Positions 6,088 through 12,820 of a DNA stretch of 12,911 nucleotides are shown piece after piece. The notes below the pieces were generated by a model. It was given only the letters and a program-made list of their open reading frames with translations. It was not told where the DNA came from and did not search any database. The DNA comes from CAZEAC01 sp964510065 (lineage in GTDB: Bacteria; Bdellovibrionota_C; UBA2361; CAIXSY01): NCBI GenBank assembly GCA_964510065.1, contig CAZEAC010000113.1, positions 1-12,911 of the forward strand, written 5' to 3'. The translations under genes were made by a program, and so were the position numbers. The stretch's first letter is position 1. Every line of letters starts with the position of its first letter.

Positions 6088-6645
6088 TCATCCCTTTCTA
6101 CCAAATCCTATCGGTTTCTTAGAACTCGAAGGTGCGGGGTTCATAAGCTGATCGACCGCGAAACGCACCGCTTGCAATTCCTCCTCAGTATCGTGGAAGC
6201 CGCGAGCTACTCTCGCCTCAAGCCGTTCAAGTCTAAATTTCAGTTCGCGATGCTCCGAGATGATCTCACGTGCGTGAATAAATGCTCTCACGACCAAAAT
6301 GCTTGTTTCTATTGCGATTCGACTGTTCAAGACTGTTGCAGCCATAATTGCACCATGCTCTGTAAATGCGAGTGGCAGAGCGCTTGAAAATTTGAGTTTT
6401 TTTAGGTGGTCGCATTTTGCGACCACCTCGTCCCTCTCCTGTTTGGTTAACTGCAACACGAAATCTGCTGGGAAGCGATCAGTATTTCTTTTTACCTGTT
6501 CTTTTAGGCGCTTTGTTTTTGTGCCGTACAGAGCGGCCAAGTCTGTGTCAATAATCACTCGTAGACCACGAATCGAAATAATGTAGGGCTTGGCGGCTTC
6601 ACCACTTTGCTGAGTGGCAATAGCTTCATTTCTTCGCTTATTCAT
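6088..6645 (-). CDS. ORF6N-domain protein, antisense to the array (185 aa)
   Basis: Residues about 20-105 match the ORF6N domain found in phage and mobile-element proteins (often with KilA-N or antirepressor domains). The visible motifs are ISIRGLRVIIDTDLAALYG, the KRNTDRFPADFVLQLT segment, and LPLAFTEHGAIMAATVLNS. This domain is thought to bind DNA; its precise role is unknown. A long charged helix follows (REIISEHRELKFRLERLEARV), probably a coiled coil that mediates oligomerisation, and then a short basic tail. The ATG at 6645 has AAGGG 5 nt upstream on the minus strand. It is the only intact array gene on the minus strand, so it needs its own promoter; none is obvious. It lies in a unit whose two ends do not match, suggesting insertion or fusion of two cassettes. 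An overlapping plus-strand frame (6034-6387) is a shadow. Confidence 0.85.
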   Translation of the reverse strand: MNKRRNEAIATQQSGEAAKPYIISIRGLRVIIDTDLAALYGTKTKRLKEQVKRNTDRFPADFVLQLTKQERDEVVAKCDHLKKLKFSSALPLAFTEHGAIMAATVLNSRIAIETSILVVRAFIHAREIISEHRELKFRLERLEARVARGFHDTEEELQAVRFAVDQLMNPAPSSSKKPIGFGRKG

Positions 6646-6729
6646 GCTTTCCCTTTTCTTGCTAGAATGCTTCCGAGCAAAATTTCAAACTATTAGTCGA
6701 AGAAAACTCAGAAAAGTTTCCTCGAAAGA

Positions 6730-6848
6730 GGATAACAAGGCAGAATTGTTGGATTTTCGCTGCGCTGTATCTTTGAATATGCTCTGATTCGAGCGTATAA
6801 TCAGATAGTTATTGGAGCGGCGAAAACGGTAGTCTGCAATCGTTATGT
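6730..6848 (+). other. attC: Probable attC site of cassette G (diverged)
   Basis: R'' GGATAAC (6730-6736) and R' GTTATGT (6842-6848) enclose arms with GCAGA...TTTTCGC.GC on the left and GC.GCGAAAA...TCTGC on the right, with an internal loop of 6-8 bases. R'' does not extend into the complement of the cassette start at 5819 beyond GATAA, unlike sites A-F. The R' is well supported because its TTATGTGGT pairs with the R'' of cassette H. Confidence 0.6.
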
Positions 6849-6874
6849 GGTAATCCCAAAAGTGATATGAGCGA

Positions 6875-7495
6875 ATGATCGAATTATCTCCAAAAATTTC
6901 ACTACGGCTTCCGCAATGGGCCGCACAGACAGTGCTACATTCTGTCGTTTATCGAACCAATGAAGAGAAGATGGGGTTAGTGTTGGACCTCCTTTCTTCT
7001 CAGATCGATTACGGAACAGGTTATCCATTCGCTTCAGCGATTTTCGAAAAATCTCACCGCATCTTAGCTGTTGGAGTGAACTACAGTGTGGCTCTGAACA
7101 ACTCAACTGCTCATGCTGAAATGCTCGCACTTCAATTCGCACAGGGCACTTTGAATAAACCATATCTACCGAAATCTGGTGAGTACACTCTTGTCACATC
7201 GGCCCAGCCGTGTGCCATGTGTATCGGGGCGATTTATAGCTCTGGCATTCGTCAGATCGTAGTCGGGGCGAGGGAATGCGATATAGAAGAGATCATGAAG
7301 TTTGGACAGGGTCCTGTTCATCCGCAATGGCGTGAGTTTCTGGCAGCCAAGGAAATTCAGATTGTGGAGGATGTCGAGCGAGAAAGAGCACGATCGTTAA
7401 TGCAGAAATTTGTTACTCAAACCAGCCGACCACATAAGAAGATTGAGCAAAGTACATCACTAGATTTGCCAGGGCAAAATTCCGGAGTAAAATGA
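6875..7495 (+). CDS. Cassette H zinc-dependent nucleoside/nucleobase deaminase (206 aa)
   Basis: Member of the cytidine/deoxycytidylate deaminase superfamily, which removes an amino group from a base using a zinc-bound water. The zinc site is complete: H80-A-E82 in STAHAEMLAL, with E82 as the proton shuttle, and P112-C113-A-M-C116 in QPCAMCIGAIYSSGI. The PCAMCIGAIY wording is closer to guanine deaminase and tRNA-adenosine deaminase relatives than to CMP deaminases; free guanine or a similar base is a reasonable guess but not proven. The first ~35 residues are unusual. The last ~20 residues lie in attC-H. The ATG at 6875 is 32 bases after the cassette boundary and overlaps the stop of a 3-codon frame at 6867 (ATGAGCGAATGA); no strong ribosome binding site is seen. 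The protein is cytoplasmic. Confidence 0.85.
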   Translation: MIELSPKISLRLPQWAAQTVLHSVVYRTNEEKMGLVLDLLSSQIDYGTGYPFASAIFEKSHRILAVGVNYSVALNNSTAHAEMLALQFAQGTLNKPYLPKSGEYTLVTSAQPCAMCIGAIYSSGIRQIVVGARECDIEEIMKFGQGPVHPQWREFLAAKEIQIVEDVERERARSLMQKFVTQTSRPHKKIEQSTSLDLPGQNSGVK

Positions 7496-7520
7496 AGCGA
7501 GGCGGCTATAATCGTTAACT
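7430..7520 (+). other. attC: Probable attC site of cassette H (diverged)
   Basis: ACCACATAA (7429-7437) is the reverse complement of the cassette start TTATGTGGT (6843-6851), with the last box base G instead of C. R' is GTTAACT (7514-7520). The outer stem is weak (GATT[g]AGC with GCT[at]AATC). A perfect inner hairpin TTTGCC-AG-GGCAAA lies at 7465-7478. A second core-like TTTAGGC follows at 7519-7525, so the boundary is uncertain by 5 bp. Confidence 0.55.
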
Positions 7521-7534
7521 TTAGGCCCGAAAGT

Positions 7535-7873
7535 ATGGCAGTGTGCAAATTCCTCATTTTGGTGATGCTGACCTGGCTACTGGGATGCAGTCAGCACGTT
7601 TCCAAATCAATGGATGCATGGCTCTCCGCGAGTGATGTCGCGAAGATTCAGAGGGAACATCTCACAACCGCTCAGATAGCAGAACGTTACGGTGTTACCG
7701 TTACGCATGCCGGAATGATCTATCGAGATAAAGATCATCCAGAGTCTTGGTTTCTTGTTAAGGACTCTGATCCAGATGGGATTACGAAGATCATTAATTT
7801 GAGTACCGGTGACGTGGCATGTTACTACCCGAGCAGGCCTAGCCAATCGCGGGAGGCGGACGCGACTCACTGA
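7535..7873 (+). CDS. Cassette I small lipoprotein (112 aa)
   Basis: The N-terminus is a lipoprotein signal peptide with a hydrophobic stretch KFLILVMLTWLLGC and lipobox L-L-G-C at residues 15-18. Lipid attachment at Cys18 after cleavage is expected, followed by anchoring in a membrane. The mature part has 94 residues; it contains an ERYGVTVTHAGMIYRDKDHPESWF segment and a predicted beta-rich end (GITKIINLSTGDVACYYP), and is not recognised. The ATG at 7535 is close to the cassette start at about 7515, with only GAAAG as a weak ribosome binding site. The C-terminal ~12 residues (SQSREADATH) and the TGA stop are inside attC-I. Confidence 0.78.
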   Translation: MAVCKFLILVMLTWLLGCSQHVSKSMDAWLSASDVAKIQREHLTTAQIAERYGVTVTHAGMIYRDKDHPESWFLVKDSDPDGITKIINLSTGDVACYYPSRPSQSREADATH

Positions 7874-7917
7874 TAATATTTGATGCGGATCGCCGCGCCG
7901 GTCCCAAGAGATTATAT
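7836..7917 (+). other. attC: Atypical attC site of cassette I
   Basis: An imperfect palindrome pairs GGGA..GG[a]CGCG (from 7851) with CGCCGCGCCGGTCCC (7891-7905). It is followed 5 bases later by ATTATAT (7911-7917) as an R' with A for the first G. The R'' is reduced to GGCCTA (7836-7841), which matches the reverse complement of TAGGCC near the cassette start. Both arms recur in site J. Confidence 0.55.
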
Positions 7918-7920
7918 GCC

Positions 7921-7925
7921 GAGGA
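7921..7925 (+). promoter_or_regulatory. Ribosome binding site supporting the TTG start at 7936
   Basis: GAGGA lies 10 nt before a TTG. No ATG or GTG at the right distance gives the first membrane segment. Confidence 0.55.
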
Positions 7926-7935
7926 CTAAATTACA

Positions 7936-9390
7936 TTGAACCCTATTCTCAGCCCGCAATCCGCAGCCGCCTGTCTCCTGGTTTTTGCCGCTCTTCTGAT
8001 TGGTGTCACCTGGTTATTCGGTCGGCAGTGGGGCAATCGAACAGTTGAAGGGTTTACTGTTGTTGAGCGTCGTGTTCCTTGGATCATTGGTGGCCCGAGC
8101 ATCGCGGCGGCATGGACCTGGGCGGTTGCGCTCATGGTTTCGGTTCAACTTGCTTATCAAGACGGGATAGCCGGGGCTTTTTGGTTTACTGTTCCCAATA
8201 TAGTTGCCGTTCTGATCTACATGTGGCTAGGACCGCAAATTCGCGACAAATTACCGGAGGGACACAGTCTTCCGGAGTGGATCCATAATCGCTTCTCGCA
8301 TCGCGGTGTCACGACAATCTACCTTATCGTTTTTGCCTTCTATCAAATCATGGCGGTAACGGTGCAGCTGTATGCTGGTGGAAATCTACTAGCGGCTGCG
8401 ACAGGTCTCCCCGTGACATATTTAATTCCGATCTTATTAATTATTACCTTGGCATACACGCTGATATCAGGAATGGAGGCCTCGGTCGTGACTGATTGCT
8501 TTCAATTGGTTGTTATGCTCGTGGTAGGTTGGCTAATCGTAGGGCTAAGTATCTCAGCGGCAGGGGGACAATTTAATTTTTCCGGTGTTTCGGGAAAGGG
8601 TGGTGTGAACCCGTTTGTAGTTCCGGTAGCACTCACCACAGGTGTCATTAGCTCAATCGGGTTAATCTCCGGGTCGATTTCAGATCAGCAATTCTGGCAG
8701 CGATGCTTTTCCTTTAAGAAATCCGACATAAGAAAAGCATTCCTTTTCGGCGGCCTCCTTTTTGGCTCGATTCCTCTGAGCTTGGCGCTCTTGGGCTTTA
8801 CGGCCGCCGCTCCCCAGATGGATTTTCAACTACCAGCTGGAGTTGATCCCTCCCTTGTCGGATTCTTGGCGGTTCAAAAACTTTTGCCGAATTTTTTAGC
8901 GATTCTTTTTATATTTATGTTTCTTGCCGGGTTGTGTTCAACGCTCGATTCGGGCTTGAACGCGTCAAGTTCGCTGTATCGATTGGTAGTCACCAGTAAT
9001 ATCGTTTCTAGCAAGCGTGGCTTTTCGTTGAGAAAGGCTCGTGGAGCTATGGTGGCGAGCGGACTTATTGGGATGGGAATAGCGTACGGCTGCGTTTTTA
9101 TTCCTGGCTTCTCTCTCAAGTACTTGTGGTTCTTTTTAAACACGATGGGCGCAGCCATAGTAATTCCAACTGTATTGAGTCTTTATTGGCAGAGATTAAC
9201 CGCATCGGGGATCCTCATAGGATCCGGTGCTGCTATTATCGTGGGCGTGCCGTTGGTAGCCTACGGAAGTATTTCAAACAACGACGCGCTTCTTGCTGCG
9301 TCTTATATCGGGATAATTCTTACGAGCGCCACGGCTTGTTGGTTAGCAAGGGCCGATGTCAGTTCGCGGGACGCAGACGCGAAGAAATAG
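7936..9390 (+). CDS. Cassette J sodium:solute symporter (484 aa)
   Basis: Member of the SSS family of inner-membrane transporters that use the sodium gradient to take up small solutes. About 13 hydrophobic segments are visible, the usual number. Family motifs include YTLISGMEASVVTDCFQ (174-190), SISDQQFWQRCFSFKKSDIRKAF (247-269), and GLCSTLDSGLNASSSLY (332-348); the Ser/Thr there corresponds to the Na2 sodium site. Wording around DQQFWQR recalls the urea (DUR3-like) branch, but the substrate cannot be fixed. The TTG start at 7936 has GAGGA upstream. The C-terminal tail SSRDADAKK is encoded by attC-J. This is unusually large for a cassette gene (about 1.5 kb); it has no attached periplasmic binding or regulatory gene. 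Confidence 0.9.
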   Translation: MNPILSPQSAAACLLVFAALLIGVTWLFGRQWGNRTVEGFTVVERRVPWIIGGPSIAAAWTWAVALMVSVQLAYQDGIAGAFWFTVPNIVAVLIYMWLGPQIRDKLPEGHSLPEWIHNRFSHRGVTTIYLIVFAFYQIMAVTVQLYAGGNLLAAATGLPVTYLIPILLIITLAYTLISGMEASVVTDCFQLVVMLVVGWLIVGLSISAAGGQFNFSGVSGKGGVNPFVVPVALTTGVISSIGLISGSISDQQFWQRCFSFKKSDIRKAFLFGGLLFGSIPLSLALLGFTAAAPQMDFQLPAGVDPSLVGFLAVQKLLPNFLAILFIFMFLAGLCSTLDSGLNASSSLYRLVVTSNIVSSKRGFSLRKARGAMVASGLIGMGIAYGCVFIPGFSLKYLWFFLNTMGAAIVIPTVLSLYWQRLTASGILIGSGAAIIVGVPLVAYGSISNNDALLAASYIGIILTSATACWLARADVSSRDADAKK

Positions 9391-9434
9391 GGAGTGTTAG
9401 TTAAAGCGGCTCGCCGCGCCGGTCCCCATGACAA
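9351..9434 (+). other. attC: Atypical attC-like palindrome after cassette J
   Basis: TGTCA (9357-9361) and GGGAC (9368-9372) pair with GTCCC (9422-9426) and TGACA (9429-9433). Left arm TTCGCGGGA.GC.GACGCGA and right arm TCGCCGCGCCGGTCCC are shared with site I. No GTT-type R' core and no R'' complementary to TTATATGCC are seen, so it is either a decayed site or the end of the array. Confidence 0.45.
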
Positions 9435-9531
9435 ATTTACCCGGGGGCCTGCTATAAAATGAAGAAATGCATATCTAATTTTTAGCTGCTATTTGGAAAA
9501 ACAGCCAAAAGGGAGTCTGCTGATCTTATCG

Positions 9532-9600
9532 TTACAGCCCAATGCTTGAATGCACATCCTCGAGAAAACTAGTGTAATGGGGGAAGCTTCTTCGCTGAAA
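9532..9600 (-). pseudogene. 3' remnant of a second halogenase-like gene
   Basis: The region 9531-9585 aligns without gaps to 11129-11183, the 3' end of the intact halogenase gene, at 42 of 55 bases. On the minus strand it encodes SFPHYTSFLEDVHSSIGL then stop, against EFPHCSNFLGDVYSRIAL in the intact protein (10 of 18 identical). Many differences are at third codon positions, so the copy was under protein selection before loss. Further upstream the frame runs only about 24 more codons to a TAA and shows no further similarity to the halogenase. The rest of 9435-9720 holds no gene I can support. Confidence 0.75.
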
Positions 9601-9720
9601 TGTTGGTGGAAATTCGAGGCGCATTCTGTAATAACTTGAGATACGTGTCACATTTTACCATTTGGCTCACATAACTCTCTAAGACCTACTTTTGTTTATC
9701 CAATTGAGAGGGGCTACGAA

Positions 9721-10518
9721 ATGAGCATAGAAGCGATGGTAACCTACCGCTGCAAAGCAAAGGAGGCGATAGGTGATGAACTTTTACTCAGGCTAGTAAA
9801 AGCTCAGAATCGGGCAGCAGCAGTTACGAACGCTTTAACTCGATCGGGCGACACGCGAAGCCCAGCTCAAGTTCCCGTCATTCTTCAATATAGGCAGCCC
9901 TCAGGGGATGCTCTGCAATCAACCTCGCTTTCAGCCCTAAACGCCGATGCCGGTAAGTTGGTCGCATATCGCGAAGCCTGTCTAAGGTGCCCCGCGGGTG
10001 AACTGCATCGACCATTTGGTTGCTATGCTGCAATATCATACCCAATTCATATTGAGGCTGAGGATCGGCTCATGAAGCTCTTGCCCAGTGATATTTCAAA
10101 ATCACCAATGAGGGAATTTATCGAGCACTGGAAAAGCTGCGGTTTTACCGGGGCGACCTCTAAAGATATGCGCCAGCATCGGGGCCAGTTTTTTGAGGGG
10201 ACATCACCTATCATCCGACGCTGGAACGGCGGATTTCAGATTGAATCCGATCAGCTCATTGGATCAATGTTTCACGTTGGACATGTAAGCCCGTCACATG
10301 CGGTGAATTTGCTTTATCTTCTAGGAATTATCGACCATGACTCTTCGATGGCGCAACTCCAAAGTCTTTTTGCTGATCTCGATTTTCGAAGAGAGGCCTT
10401 ATTAGGCAGTGCGATGGAAAATTCCGCTCGAACTGCGACGGTTCCAGAGTTTGCATTATTCCTTGATGCCCTGCGCCGTGCGGCGGCATTGAATGTGGAG
10501 TTGTTGATTGATTTTTAA
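9721..10518 (+). CDS. Unrecognised soluble protein with CxxC...C motif (265 aa)
   Basis: I cannot name the family. The clearest feature is ACLRCPAGELHRPFGC followed by YAAISYPIHIEAEDRL (C87, C90, C101), which looks like a metal- or cluster-binding loop joined to a conserved YPI segment. The first 85 residues and the last 145, including GFTGATSKDMRQHRGQFF and SPSHAVNLLYLLGI, look globular. There is no signal peptide or membrane segment. The ATG at 9721 has GAGAGGGG about 9 nt upstream. The 5' flank lacks an attC core, so this seems to be an ordinary gene outside the array. A motif-based search for C-x2-C-P-A...FGC...YPI would show whether it belongs to a known DUF. Confidence 0.75.
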   Translation: MSIEAMVTYRCKAKEAIGDELLLRLVKAQNRAAAVTNALTRSGDTRSPAQVPVILQYRQPSGDALQSTSLSALNADAGKLVAYREACLRCPAGELHRPFGCYAAISYPIHIEAEDRLMKLLPSDISKSPMREFIEHWKSCGFTGATSKDMRQHRGQFFEGTSPIIRRWNGGFQIESDQLIGSMFHVGHVSPSHAVNLLYLLGIIDHDSSMAQLQSLFADLDFRREALLGSAMENSARTATVPEFALFLDALRRAAALNVELLIDF

Positions 10519-10548
10519 GTTTTGGCTTCCGAATTCGAACATTCTAAA

Positions 10549-10687
10549 ACTTCAACGGCGAAAACAAGAACCCGCATCACAGGCACTCGCGTGAGATAGC
10601 GAGGTACCTTGTTTAAAGGCTCTCGACGGATTTGATGGTGCTGTCGCTCTTAAGTCTGGCGAAACAGTTCGTGTTGAAGTGTTATCC
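10549..10687 (+). other. Possible decayed attC or long inverted repeat
   Basis: ACTTCAAC[gg]CGAA (10549-10562) pairs with TTCG[t]GTTGAAGT (10668-10680), followed directly by the core-like GTTATCC (10681-10687), the same sequence as R' of site B. No R'' complementary to this core is found, so the call is weak. Confidence 0.35.
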
Positions 10688-10702
10688 GGCCGATTGGGTG
10701 AA

Positions 10703-10918
10703 ATGGAAGTCACCAAAAGTAATGGGCACATCGAGTGGTTTAAGGCGACTATATCTGGCCGATTTCTGCGTAAGGGCTATTATTTGAAGAATGCAGGGCA
10801 AACTGGGAAAATTAGCAACGATCAGATGGAAGTACCTCCTGATCGTCAGTACTCATTCCATGGTACCTTGGACGCACTCGAGAAATGTTTCAGAGAGGCC
10901 GAAGAAAAAAAACTATAG
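10703..10918 (+). CDS. Small hypothetical ORF with damaged or unusual ends (71 aa)
   Basis: Unrecognised. The product begins MEVTKSNGHIEWFKATISGRF and ends ALEKCFREAEEKKL, with a helical charged C-terminus. ATG at 10703 has a weak GGGTG before it; GTG 10679 and TTG 10694 are in-frame alternatives. The frame is open upstream to about 10592 and reads like protein (VALKSGETVRVEVLSGR), but it has no start codon other than GTG and crosses the core-like GTTATCC. The stop follows a run of eight A bases (10905-10912). In the -1 frame the reading continues ITAQVNSLEARARAVE-like helix to a TAG at 11002-11004. The gene may be a decayed fragment, or use a -1 frameshift at A AAA AAA. No matching attC follows. 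Confidence 0.45.
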   Translation: MEVTKSNGHIEWFKATISGRFLRKGYYLKNAGQTGKISNDQMEVPPDRQYSFHGTLDALEKCFREAEEKKL

Positions 10919-11000
10919 CCCAAGTTAATTCTCTCGAAGCCCGCGCGCGAGCAGTAGAGCTTGAACTTGTCCAAGTCTTAAGCGAGTCATTGTTTGCGGG

Positions 11001-11135
11001 CTAGTACACTGTAACCGAAGTAACATTACCTTACCTTTCCTTGCCTCCATCTCTGTGACTCTGTGGTTTATTTAAAAAAAACCACAGAGTCACAGAGAGC
11101 ACAGAGCTAGGAAAGTAAGAGTATGTCGGTTACAG
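11001..11135. repeat. Palindromic dispersed repeat, copy 1
   Basis: Perfect 19-bp inner arms (11051-11069 and 11079-11097, built on CTCTGTGACTCTGTGG) surround a 9-base AT-rich loop. Outer arms CTGTAACCGA (11009-11018) and TCGGTTACAG (11126-11135) also match. The right outer arm contains the halogenase stop codon. The left half matches copy 2 from its first base (identical for 24 bp from CTAGTACACTG) but lacks a 9-bp CTCTCTGTG unit that the right half keeps. Similar CTCTGTG-type hairpins are common dispersed repeats in environmental genomes. Confidence 0.85.
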
Positions 11136-12737
11136 CGCAATTCTTGAATACACGTCCCCGAGAAAGTTGCTGCAGTGTGGAAACTCTTTGACTGATTCCG
11201 GTGTCGTCATTGCGGGGATAACTGTTCGTACTCGCTCGACAAGCTCGCGAGCGAAGCAACCCAGTCTATCGATGTTTTGCGAAAGCCGGTCAGCAAACGC
11301 CTGCTCAGTGAGATCGTCTTTTAATGATTCGTTAAGCTTAAAGATATACTCTATCTTGGAAAGATCTATGAATGAATGCGGAACGCTTCCATCGGTGATT
11401 TCTGCGAGCTTGCGCAAGAATATCTGAAGCTCGCGATTAAGTTCTGACACCTTATCCAAATCGGCGCTGACTTTGGAAATGAGCTGCACGTTACAGAATT
11501 GCTGCTGTATCGCCACAAAAGCGAGGAAACTCCAATATACCGCATAGTCCCAGGCAATCTTTAACATTACCACGCGCGGGTTGCCGAATGTCGAATATTG
11601 GTCTTCAAACACCTTGAAGGTATTTTCGCTCAAAGCCTGAAACATGCTGTTATAAATTCTTGAGTACTGCTCGACATCCATGCCAGTACTCTCTTTCGCG
11701 ATAAGATCAGTAATGAAGCTATTGCTAATACCGATAAAATCACTTCCCGGCGAATATAGTGGATCAATGAACACGCCCGCATCACCGGTAATCGCCCAAC
11801 GGTCGCCGGAATAGAGGCGTTTACAACGGTGCGAATAGTTCTTGATAGCGATAAAATCTTGTCGCAGATCTTGAACTTTGCGTACTTCCCTTGCGCACAC
11901 TGGTTCATTGGTATCAAGCCATTGCAACGCGCGTTCGAACGTATTGAATGTATCGAGTGGATGTACGCGTGGATCTGCAACGATTCCAATGCTTGTCGAG
12001 CCGGATGAGAGCGGAATAATCCAAACCCAATAGCCCTTACCCATAAGATGGTTCGTGCTGAACCAACGTGAATACATGCCCTGGTGACCTTCCTTCCATG
12101 AGTCAGAGTCAATCCAGTCATCCATGTTAATCTTCGCCGCGATTCGGAACCACGAGGAGCTCACCCGATGCGACGCTTCTTCTTCGAGACCCAGTTTCTT
12201 CTTAAGTAGCGCTGCTCGCCCAGAGGCATCGACAATCCAGCGCGCGCTGATTTTCTGCTCGGTGCCTTCGTGCTTGAAAGTAACCTCATGGTTCGCGCCC
12301 TTTTCACCGAGGACAATAGTACGTACCTGCGCGCTGTGCTTGAAGCAGATGTTTTTGCGCAGACATTCTTCACCGAGAAAATTTTCGAATTTTCCGCGAT
12401 CAATCTGATAGGTTGATGTCGGCAAATAGCGAGTTGAACCAATCTCAAGTCGTTTTTCTAGCGGCGTTTCATCGCGATCTTTGACCCACACTCGAATGCC
12501 CAGCTTTGGAAGCTGGCAATCTTTCAGGTGCGGACGAAATCCCATGATTTCGGCGAAATAGTGCGCGCCAAGCTCGACGCTTGACTCGCCTACTTTATGC
12601 GCGGCAAGCGGAGCGGGATGTGCATCGCGTTCCAACACCACGATCGAAAGATTTGCTGATCGCGCTCGTATCTGAAGCGCAAGCGTGAGACCGGCGAGGC
12701 CTCCTCCGGTGATTACGACATCGGCATTGGTTTGCAT
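11130..12737 (-). CDS. Flavin-dependent (tryptophan-type) halogenase family protein (535 aa)
   Basis: FAD-dependent halogenases use reduced flavin and oxygen to make hypohalous acid, which a lysine directs onto an electron-rich substrate. Visible features are the N-terminal dinucleotide-binding motif VVITGGGLAGLTLALQ (residues 7-22), HKVGESSVE, the signature W-x-W-x-I-P as YWVWIIP near residue 237, which separates halogenases from ordinary monooxygenases, and the second FAD motif GDRWAITGDAGVFIDPLYSPG. The length is normal for the family. The substrate is unknown, and no flavin reductase or biosynthetic gene cluster is nearby; annotated relatives are often not tied to indole chemistry. The ATG at 12737 has GGAGAG 5 nt upstream. 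The TAA stop is inside the palindromic repeat arm. A second gene of this type was once present at about 9532. The gene points against the array. Confidence 0.85.
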   Translation of the reverse strand: MQTNADVVITGGGLAGLTLALQIRARSANLSIVVLERDAHPAPLAAHKVGESSVELGAHYFAEIMGFRPHLKDCQLPKLGIRVWVKDRDETPLEKRLEIGSTRYLPTSTYQIDRGKFENFLGEECLRKNICFKHSAQVRTIVLGEKGANHEVTFKHEGTEQKISARWIVDASGRAALLKKKLGLEEEASHRVSSSWFRIAAKINMDDWIDSDSWKEGHQGMYSRWFSTNHLMGKGYWVWIIPLSSGSTSIGIVADPRVHPLDTFNTFERALQWLDTNEPVCAREVRKVQDLRQDFIAIKNYSHRCKRLYSGDRWAITGDAGVFIDPLYSPGSDFIGISNSFITDLIAKESTGMDVEQYSRIYNSMFQALSENTFKVFEDQYSTFGNPRVVMLKIAWDYAVYWSFLAFVAIQQQFCNVQLISKVSADLDKVSELNRELQIFLRKLAEITDGSVPHSFIDLSKIEYIFKLNESLKDDLTEQAFADRLSQNIDRLGCFARELVERVRTVIPAMTTPESVKEFPHCSNFLGDVYSRIAL

Positions 12738-12820
12738 CTATTCTCTCCACACTTTGTCGGGACGCCCCATAGGCAATTACCAAAGCAACGATATAAGTAC
12801 CTCGATTTTTTTTCAATGGA

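Larger units (their letters stand above)
53..9434 (+). mobile_element. Integron gene-cassette array without a visible integrase (cassettes A-J)
   Basis: Single-ORF units are separated by attC-like palindromes, nearly all in one orientation. Estimated cassette boundaries (cut between the first and second base of the core GTT) are 53-669, 670-1165, 1166-2469, 2470-3056, 3057 to the intron, 5484-5818, 5819-6842, 6843-about 7514, about 7515-7911 and 7912-about 9434. The start of a cassette is the reverse complement of its own R'' box: 10 bp for B and C, 11 bp for D and E, 9 bp for H and 8 bp for F. Short spaced repeats do not show this by chance. No tyrosine recombinase gene or attI site is present, so the array is either a distal segment or a cluster of attC sites lacking an integrase. 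Sites A-F are clear, G and H are plausible, and I and J are atypical. Confidence 0.9.

Noticed and set aside
6034..6387. Plus-strand ORF with many cysteines
   Set aside because: It overlaps the ORF6N gene antisense; that gene has clear domain motifs and a ribosome binding site.
6867..6878. Three-codon ORF overlapping the deaminase start, as a translational coupling leader
   Set aside because: It is too short to support; it is mentioned only in the deaminase entry.
9485..9515. Hairpin GCTG...CAGC with flanking T and A runs as a terminator
   Set aside because: The stem is only 4 bp and no T-run follows in either direction.
11630..12121. Long alternative-frame ORF within the halogenase gene
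   Set aside because: It is on the same strand as, and inside, a well-supported gene, and has no recognisable motifs.
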